Shown: positions 58,081 to 64,000 of the stretch, one piece after another | How positions within the stretch are numbered: position 1 is the first letter of the stretch | How the letters are laid out: the number at the start of each line of letters is the position of its first letter | Assembly: GCF_003002825.1 (NCBI RefSeq) | Contig: NZ_PVTE01000008.1 | Span: forward strand, 186,001-250,000 | Reading direction: 5' to 3' | Length of the DNA: 64,000 nucleotides | DNA from: Spirosoma oryzae | Lineage (GTDB): Bacteria; Bacteroidota; Bacteroidia; Cytophagales; Spirosomataceae | The notes under the pieces: generated by a model | Databases searched by the model: none | Told to the model about the DNA's origin: nothing | The model's input: the letters and a program-made list of their open reading frames with translations, nothing else | Translations under genes and position numbers: made by a program

Positions 58081-59325
58081 ATGACCAGTGGATTATTAAT
58101 CGAATCGTTTGCCGATTTCGCCCGGTCGAAAAATATTGATCGGCCCACTATGATCGCCATTCTGGAAGAAGTCTTCCGGACAATGATTCGCAAGAAATAC
58201 GGGACCGACGAAAATTTCGACGTAATCATCAACGCGGAAAGCGGTGATCTAGAAATGTGGCGGACACGCGAAATCGTAGATGACGATTCGGAAGACATCT
58301 GGGATTATGACAAAATCCCCCTCGCCGAAGCCCGCAAAATTCAGGATGACTTCGAAATTGGGGAGCAGGTCGCCGAGGAAGTAAAGCTGGAGGATTTCGG
58401 CCGGCGGGTTGTGCAGACAGCCCGACAGACGCTCATCCAGCGCATCAAGGACATGGAGAAGGAACTCCTGTACCAGAAATACAAAGATCAGGTTGGTGAT
58501 TTGGTCGGTGCCGAGGTGTATCAGATGCTGAAGCACGAGATCATCCTGACCGACCCGGAAGGTAACGAGCTAAGCCTGCCCCGCACGGAGCAGATTCCCA
58601 AAGATCGGTACCGCAAAGGAGACGCCGTCAAAGCCGTTATCAGCCGGGTCGACATGAACAACGGGACGCCCAAGATTATCCTGTCGCGTACGTCGCCCGT
58701 ATTCCTGGAGCGGCTGTTTGAAATCGAAGTACCCGAAATCTACGACGGTCTCATTTCGATCCGCAAAATCGTGCGGGAGCCGGGTGAGCGGGCAAAGGTA
58801 GCCGTTGAATCGTACGACGACCGGATCGATCCGGTGGGTGCCTGCGTTGGTATGAAGGGGTCACGGATTCACGGTATCGTACGTGAACTGGGCAACGAAA
58901 ACATCGACGTCATCAACTATACCGAGAATCTTGAGCTGCTCATCAGCCGCGCGCTGAGTCCGGCGAAGGTTAGCTCGATGACCATCGACAGGGAAGCCAA
59001 ACGGGTCTCCGTCTTTCTGAAACCCGATCAGGTGTCGCTCGCCATTGGTAAAGGTGGTCAGAACATCAAACTGGCAGGTCGGTTGGTCGACATGGAAATC
59101 GACGTGTTCCGCGACAACGAAGGACAGGAAGACGACGAGGACGTCGATCTGATGGAGTTCTCCGATGAGATCGATAGCTGGATGATCGAAGAGTTACGGA
59201 AAGTGGGTCTCGACACCGCGAAAAGCGTGCTGGCCCTTAGCCCGGAAGAGCTTATCCGCCGAACCGATCTGGAAGAAGATACCGTTGTCGAGATTCTGAA
59301 TATTCTCAAACAAGAGTTCGAATAG
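58081..59325 (+). CDS. nusA: Transcription termination/antitermination protein NusA
   Basis: 414 residues. NusA N-terminal domain (to about 130), S1 domain (about 135-200), KH1/KH2 (EVPEIYDGLISIRKIVREPG, GSRIHGIVRELGNENIDVIN, VSLAIGKGGQNIKLAGRLVD) and a short C-terminal helical end (SPEELIRRTDLEEDTVVEIL). It lacks the long acidic repeats of the E. coli protein, as is usual in Bacteroidota. It starts 55 bases after rimP. Confidence 0.96.
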   Translation: MTSGLLIESFADFARSKNIDRPTMIAILEEVFRTMIRKKYGTDENFDVIINAESGDLEMWRTREIVDDDSEDIWDYDKIPLAEARKIQDDFEIGEQVAEEVKLEDFGRRVVQTARQTLIQRIKDMEKELLYQKYKDQVGDLVGAEVYQMLKHEIILTDPEGNELSLPRTEQIPKDRYRKGDAVKAVISRVDMNNGTPKIILSRTSPVFLERLFEIEVPEIYDGLISIRKIVREPGERAKVAVESYDDRIDPVGACVGMKGSRIHGIVRELGNENIDVINYTENLELLISRALSPAKVSSMTIDREAKRVSVFLKPDQVSLAIGKGGQNIKLAGRLVDMEIDVFRDNEGQEDDEDVDLMEFSDEIDSWMIEELRKVGLDTAKSVLALSPEELIRRTDLEEDTVVEILNILKQEFE

Positions 59326-59473
59326 GCCGTAGAAAAGGTACCCGGCAAAGCAGAAAGTCGTTACGTGCGGGTGTCATTCCGGTCCATTATTCGCAAAACG
59401 GGATTTATATTGTACGATCTCGTGTTCATACCATATCAGCAACCATTAAATTTGCCGAATATAGTCCGATAAT

Positions 59474-62400
59474 ATGGCAGAAGATAAGTCAATGCGCCTA
59501 AGCCAAGTGGCAAAAATTCTCAACAAAGGCTTGTCCTCTGTTGCGAGTAGTCTGTCTGCCAAAGGGTTTAAGGTGGAAATTAATCCTAACACCAAAATCA
59601 ACACAGAGCAGTTGGAGGTGTTAGCGAAAGAGTATAAATCAACGGAACTCCTGAACGGAACGCGCCGACCCGAAACGCCCGCACCTGCTGCGGTTGCGGA
59701 GTCGCCACGTCGCCAGGAGGATGATGTCGTTTTGTACCGTCGTGATGACGCGCGCCGTTCTGACGCAGAAGCGAAACCGGCTACACCGGTTGCCGCCCCA
59801 GCCCCTCAGAAACCAGCTACCGAGACCGCTCCCACGGGCCTGCCCGGCCTTACGGTCATTGGTAAAATCGATTTGAATGCCCGGCCTGGCGAGACCCGGC
59901 CCAGCGAGGCTCGACCTTCTGCGCAGCCCGCTCCAGCGGCAAAAGCGCCGGTTGAGCCGGCAAAACCTGTTGCTGAACCAGCCAAACCCGTCGTTGATAC
60001 GCCAAAGCCTGTTCAATCGGCACCAGCGCCAGCAGCGCCCGTTTCGGAAACGCCGAAGCCGGTTGCGGCACCCGTAGAGCCAGTCCCGGCGAAAGTAGAG
60101 CCGAAGCCAGCGACGCCCCAACCAACTCCGGTAGTGGCTGAAACACCAAAGCCCAAACCTGTCGAAACAGCTCCGGCTCCACAGCCGGCAGCCCCCGTGG
60201 TTCAGGCACCGAAAGTCGAAGCAACACCAGCTCCGGCTGCTCAACCGGCCACGCCATCGACAACACCGGTAGCTGCACCGGCACCGGTAGCAAAAACAGA
60301 ATCGGTACCAGCTCCGGCTTCAACACCTGCTCCTGCCGCAACGCTAGCGTCGCAACCGCAGGCTCCCGCTGCTACGACGCCAGCGGCCGACCAGCCTACC
60401 GAAACAATCCGGGCAGCAGGTAGCCATCAGCTGGGTGGGTTGAAGATTCTGGGTAAGATTGAACTACCAGTGAATAACCCCCGTCAGGGCGGTGGTGGTA
60501 GTAACGCTGATAAAAAGAAACGGAAACGTATTCGTGGCCGCGACGGCGTTGTCGGCGGTACAGCAGCACCCGGTGGTAACCAACCACAAGGTCAGGGTAA
60601 CGCCAACGTTCGAAACGACAGAGCCCCACGCGACGGACAGAGTAATGACCGGCCAGCTCGTGATGGCAATCGGAATTCGGGACAACCCACATCCGGTGGT
60701 CAGAACCAGAACGCAGGCACGAATAATAATACCAACGCAAACCGGGGCGGTCAGAATCAGAACAACGCCAATGCTAACCGGGGCGGTGGTCGTAATAATA
60801 CGGGTAACAATGCTGGCGGCAACAACAACCGGAACAACCGCCGGGAAGCGCCGTCGCAAGCTGACGTTCGGAAGTCGATTCAACAGACAAACGCCCGGAT
60901 GCAGGGCAACCAGCCCAACCGGGGTGCCGACCGTCGTCGTGACCGCCGGAATCAGCGGGAAGAAGATCGCCGTCTGTTGAACGAACAGGAGGAGCTGGAA
61001 GCAAAAATCCTGAAAGTAACCGAGTTCGTATCGGCCAACGACCTTGCCTCGCTGATGGACGTGTCGATCAACGAAGTGATCTCGGTCTGTTTGAACCTCG
61101 GTATGTTCGTGTCGATAAACCAACGACTCGACGCCGAAGCGATTACGGTTATTGCCGATGAATTTGGATTCGACGTACAATTCGTATCCGCCGAAGACGA
61201 AACCGAAGCGGGTGTCGATGTAGAAGCCGATGCACCGGAAGATCTGTCGCCCCGTGCGCCGATCGTCACGATCATGGGGCACGTCGACCACGGTAAAACA
61301 TCGCTGCTCGATTACATTCGTCGGGCGAAAGTAGCTGCCGGTGAGGCCGGTGGTATCACGCAGCACATCGGTGCGTACAGCGTTAAAACAGCCGACGACC
61401 GGAAGATTACTTTCCTCGATACACCGGGTCACGAAGCCTTTACGGCCATGCGTGCTCGTGGTGCGAAGGTAACCGACGTCGTTATCATCGTAATCGCGGC
61501 CGACGACAGCGTCATGCCACAAACCCGCGAGGCCATTAACCACGCGCAGGTAGCGGGTGTACCCATTGTATTCGCTTTCTCGAAAGTCGATAAGCCGGGT
61601 GCCGATTCGGAGAAGATCCGTACCGAACTGGCGTCGATGAACCTGCTCGTTGAAGAATGGGGCGGTAAATACCAGGCGCAGGAGATTTCGTCGAAGTCTG
61701 GTATGGGCGTCGACGACCTGCTGGAAAAAGTCCTGCTGGAAGCCGAACTGCTTGAACTGAAAGCTAACGCAGACCGCCGGGCACTGGGTACGGTTATCGA
61801 AGCCTCACTCGACAAGGGCCGGGGCTACGTATCGACCGTGCTGGTCGAAAACGGCACGCTGCGTCAGGGCGACGTAATGCTCGTTGGCGCACACTACGGT
61901 CGTATTCGGGCCATGACCAATGATCGGGGCGAACGGATTAAAGAAGCAGGTCCGGCACAACCGGTTCAGATTCTTGGTCTGCCGGGCGCACCGCAGGCTG
62001 GCGACAAGTTCAACGTGATGGAAACGGAGCGTGAAGCCCGTGAGATTGCGAACAAACGGGAGCAACTGTTGCGTGAACAGACGCTGCGTACCCGCAAACA
62101 CATCACGCTCGAAGAGATTGGCCGCCGGAAAGCGATCGGTACCTTCAAAGAGCTGAACGTGATTGTAAAAGGAGACGTGGACGGTTCGGTCGAAGCCCTT
62201 TCCGATTCGTTGCTGCAACTGTCAACCGAAGAAGTACAGGTCAACATCATCCACAAGGCAGTCGGTCAGATTTCTGAATCGGACGTTCTGCTGGCGTCGG
62301 CGTCGGATGCGGTTATCGTCGGCTTCCAAGTTCGTCCATCAGCCAGCGCGCGGAAACTAGCCGAGCAGGAACAGATCGAAATTCGGATGTACTCGATCAT

Positions 62401-62758
62401 CTACGACGCCATCAACGAAGTGAAGGATGCCATGGAAGGTCTGTTGGCACCGACTGTTGAGGAAGTGATCGTCGGTAACATCGAAGTACGTGAAGTCTTC
62501 AAGATCAGCAAAGTTGGTACGGTAGCCGGTTGCTACGTCACTGACGGTCTGATCAAACGTAATAACAAGATCCGTATCATCCGCGACTTCATCGTGGTTC
62601 ATACGGGCGAAATCAGCGCCCTCAAACGCTTCAAAGACGACGTCAGCGAAGTACGTTCGGGTTACGAATGTGGTTTGAGCATCAAAAACTTCAACGACAT
62701 TGAAGTGGGCGATGTACTCGAAAGCTTCGAACTGAAAGAAGTGAAACGGACACTTTAG
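59474..62758 (+). CDS. infB: Translation initiation factor IF-2
   Basis: 1094 residues. IF2-N helix ([20 protein letters not shown]), a long Pro/Ala-rich disordered stretch (about 75-315), an Asn/Gly/Arg-rich stretch (about 320-500), a second IF2-N-like domain, then the GTPase with G1 [11 protein letters not shown] (about 602), [27 protein letters not shown] and domains II-IV ending in [11 protein letters not shown]. The low-complexity linkers are typical of Cytophagales IF-2 but long. It places initiator tRNA on the 30S subunit. Confidence 0.97.
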   Translation: MAEDKSMRLSQVAKILNKGLSSVASSLSAKGFKVEINPNTKINTEQLEVLAKEYKSTELLNGTRRPETPAPAAVAESPRRQEDDVVLYRRDDARRSDAEAKPATPVAAPAPQKPATETAPTGLPGLTVIGKIDLNARPGETRPSEARPSAQPAPAAKAPVEPAKPVAEPAKPVVDTPKPVQSAPAPAAPVSETPKPVAAPVEPVPAKVEPKPATPQPTPVVAETPKPKPVETAPAPQPAAPVVQAPKVEATPAPAAQPATPSTTPVAAPAPVAKTESVPAPASTPAPAATLASQPQAPAATTPAADQPTETIRAAGSHQLGGLKILGKIELPVNNPRQGGGGSNADKKKRKRIRGRDGVVGGTAAPGGNQPQGQGNANVRNDRAPRDGQSNDRPARDGNRNSGQPTSGGQNQNAGTNNNTNANRGGQNQNNANANRGGGRNNTGNNAGGNNNRNNRREAPSQADVRKSIQQTNARMQGNQPNRGADRRRDRRNQREEDRRLLNEQEELEAKILKVTEFVSANDLASLMDVSINEVISVCLNLGMFVSINQRLDAEAITVIADEFGFDVQFVSAEDETEAGVDVEADAPEDLSPRAPIVTIMGHVDHGKTSLLDYIRRAKVAAGEAGGITQHIGAYSVKTADDRKITFLDTPGHEAFTAMRARGAKVTDVVIIVIAADDSVMPQTREAINHAQVAGVPIVFAFSKVDKPGADSEKIRTELASMNLLVEEWGGKYQAQEISSKSGMGVDDLLEKVLLEAELLELKANADRRALGTVIEASLDKGRGYVSTVLVENGTLRQGDVMLVGAHYGRIRAMTNDRGERIKEAGPAQPVQILGLPGAPQAGDKFNVMETEREAREIANKREQLLREQTLRTRKHITLEEIGRRKAIGTFKELNVIVKGDVDGSVEALSDSLLQLSTEEVQVNIIHKAVGQISESDVLLASASDAVIVGFQVRPSASARKLAEQEQIEIRMYSIIYDAINEVKDAMEGLLAPTVEEVIVGNIEVREVFKISKVGTVAGCYVTDGLIKRNNKIRIIRDFIVVHTGEISALKRFKDDVSEVRSGYECGLSIKNFNDIEVGDVLESFELKEVKRTL

Positions 62759-62800
62759 TCTGGACCACTGATTCGTCTGATTTATTGATTTCCCAGATTT

Positions 62801-62836
62801 AAAAAGACCGTTGAGCAGTGGCCCAACGGTCTTTTT
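62801..62836 (+). terminator. Intrinsic terminator after infB
   Basis: Stem AAAAAGACCGTTG (62801-62813) / CAACGGTCTTTTT (62824-62836), 10-base loop, T-run at the end. It ends the rimP-nusA-infB operon. Confidence 0.9.
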
Positions 62837-62997
62837 ATTTGCTATGTTCTGAGTCAATGCATCTTGTTACGAAAGTCAACGTTATCTCTTTCGGCTATAG
62901 CTTAAGCAATCAGTGCAATCATACTAGTCAGCAGAATCAGTGGTTCAGACTACAATCACCATTCAGAACATCCACACAAACCAGTACGTATAGACCA

Positions 62998-63699
62998 GTG
63001 AACATTCTTAGTATCAGCGATATTCATGGGCGTTATGTATGGCGAAATGCGCCATTAGACGACGCTGACCACGTCATTTTCCTCGGTGACTACGTCGATA
63101 GTATGCTCTATGACGACGATGAGGTTATATCTAACCTGGAAGCCATCATCCGGTACAAAAAGAAAAACGAGGATCGGGTAACGCTGCTGGTCGGCAATCA
63201 CGACATTCAGTATCTCTACTACCCGTTGTATCCTTGCTCCGGTTTTAACCCGGCGGTACAACCAACGCTAAGCAAACTTTTTCGGGAGAACCAGGCCCTG
63301 TTTCAAATTGCCTATCAGCAGGGTACTCTTTTATATACCCATGCCGGCGTGTCGGCTACGTGGCTATCCCGGCTGCTCAGTCATACAGGGCAATCAGAAC
63401 GAGTGCTCGGCCCGACCGACGACATGGCCGGCTTTTTGAACGATCTCTACCAGCATGCAATCATGCGCGAGTATTTGTTCGAGGTGGGCCCGAAACGGGG
63501 TGGATCGTCGCCGGTCGGGGGGCCGGTATGGGCCGATCGAACCGAAACGTCTGTTGATTTGCTGGCTGGCTTTCATCAGGTTGTTGGGCATACGCCTACG
63601 CCTGCTTTTCAAACCATTGGCAATGAGACGGCGTCGATTACGTATACCGATGTACTGGGCGCAAAAACAGACTTTTTCCGGCTGACAATTCCGACGTAA
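62998..63699 (+). CDS. Calcineurin-like metallophosphoesterase
   Basis: The frame opens at 62818 inside the infB terminator, so that start is unlikely. The domain begins at NILSISDIHGRYVW, preceded directly by a GTG at 62998 (233 residues). Metal motifs: SDIHG, FLGDYVDS, LLVGNHDIQYLYY, YTHAGVS, and VVGHTPTP. The full GD/GNHD/GH set of the PPP-like family is present, so a phosphatase acting on protein, diadenosine or other phosphates is likely. The GTG start is my inference. Confidence 0.85.
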   Translation: MNILSISDIHGRYVWRNAPLDDADHVIFLGDYVDSMLYDDDEVISNLEAIIRYKKKNEDRVTLLVGNHDIQYLYYPLYPCSGFNPAVQPTLSKLFRENQALFQIAYQQGTLLYTHAGVSATWLSRLLSHTGQSERVLGPTDDMAGFLNDLYQHAIMREYLFEVGPKRGGSSPVGGPVWADRTETSVDLLAGFHQVVGHTPTPAFQTIGNETASITYTDVLGAKTDFFRLTIPT

Positions 63700-63770
63700 A
63701 TTACCTGTCCTAAACCAAACGCTTACCCCGCTTCGTTACTACGGGTAGACGTCTGCCGAAAGCAACCTGA

Positions 63771-64000
63771 ATGAATTTCCTATATCCTTCCTTCCTGATC
63801 GGTTTATCAGCCGTGGCATTGCCCATTGCGATTCACCTGTTTAACTTTCGACGCACCCGACGGGTCTATTTTTCCAATATCGAGCTACTGCGCGCGGTAC
63901 AGACCGAAACAAAGTCGTTTCGCCGGCTCAAACACTGGCTGGTGCTGGCCTGCCGCTGTCTGTTCGTAATATGTCTGGTGCTGGCCTTCGCTCAACCGTT
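63771..64000 (+). CDS. BatA N-terminal-domain protein (5' part only)
   Basis: Cut by the window end. The first 76 codons read MNFLYPSFLIGLSAVALPIA then IHLFNFRRTRRVYFSNIELL, LKHWLVLACRCLFVICLVLA: the BatA aerotolerance-type N-terminus with two membrane helices and the conserved P-IAIHLF-x-RR-x-R pattern. In Bacteroidota these are large membrane proteins with von Willebrand-like parts. The function of the family is poorly known. Confidence 0.85.
   Translation, partial: MNFLYPSFLIGLSAVALPIAIHLFNFRRTRRVYFSNIELLRAVQTETKSFRRLKHWLVLACRCLFVICLVLAFAQP

Noticed and set aside
60464-61543. 359-codon minus-strand frame opposite infB
   Set aside because: Antisense of the low-complexity and GTPase parts of IF-2; no domain.
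1-64000. CRISPR arrays, tRNA/rRNA genes, transposases, integrases and phage genes
   Set aside because: Looked for and not seen. The repeats found are inverted or dispersed elements, not regularly spaced arrays.

Overview
The window looks like a chromosomal segment of a Bacteroidota bacterium, most likely a Cytophagales member near Spirosoma or Fibrella. I infer this from family content; no search was run. The pointers are a SusC/SusD pair, a metallopeptidase with a type IX secretion C-terminal sorting domain, DUF3109, DUF4230 and DUF1684 proteins, a BatA-type protein, promoters of the Bacteroidota form (TTG or TTTG, about 20 bp, TAnnTTTG), and dispersed inverted repeats of the 'GTAGAGACGC' and 'TGTCATCCCGACG' types. 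Most of the window is GC-rich, but 11.4-14.4 kb and the N-terminal halves of two kinase genes are clearly AT-rich.

Region 1 (about 1.0-20.3 kb) is an accessory island for ribosomally made peptides. It holds: (a) a minus-strand XRE regulator / double-glycine peptide / Cys-rich protein operon (1003-1998); (b) a LytTR response regulator and two tandem LytS-type sensor kinases whose catalytic halves are almost identical while their membrane sensor halves differ (2147-5397); (c) a 47-residue class I lanthipeptide precursor (5538-5681) ahead of a full-length LanB dehydratase (6048-9164), with no LanC in the window; (d) a run of seven short double-glycine-leader peptides with very different cores, one proline-rich, plus a small acidic protein and a small lipoprotein (9407-11799); (e) an AT-rich segment with a VanZ-like remnant, a CPBP protease and small membrane proteins, flanked by a 328-bp duplication that includes a truncated hlyD; (f) a complete export line: HlyD adaptor, C39-peptidase ABC transporter and TolC-like outer-membrane protein (15300-20325). 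A motif CATTGGTCGAAA occurs in copies spaced 21-22 bp between the XRE operon and the LytTR gene and before lanA, and once before lanB. The 21-bp phasing is that of LytTR-regulator binding sites, so the two-component system probably controls peptide production like a quorum-sensing bacteriocin system. I regard this as the most interesting part of the window.

Region 2 (20.4-33.7 kb) is mixed housekeeping: an alkyltransferase-like protein, a GH125 mannosidase, MtgA, HemW, GNAT, PhzF, HAD and YciI proteins, an S9 peptidase, a lipoprotein hydrolase, a nucleotide-sugar FdtA/DegT pair and a DUF1684 protein.

Region 3 (33.8-47 kb) has pheT, a coiled-coil protein with zapA, rny, a DUF4230 protein, an M1 peptidase, a VOC protein, a PAS sensor kinase, a glycosyltransferase and an NFACT (RqcH-like) protein. 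Region 4 (47.5-57.3 kb) has a SusC/SusD uptake pair, an ECF sigma factor with a membrane-tethered trypsin-like protease, moaD/moaE and an endonuclease/exonuclease/phosphatase protein. Region 5 (57.4-64 kb) is the rimP-nusA-infB translation/transcription operon with a clear promoter and a leader hairpin, then a metallophosphoesterase and the start of a BatA-domain gene.

No tRNA, rRNA, CRISPR array, transposase or phage gene was recognised.
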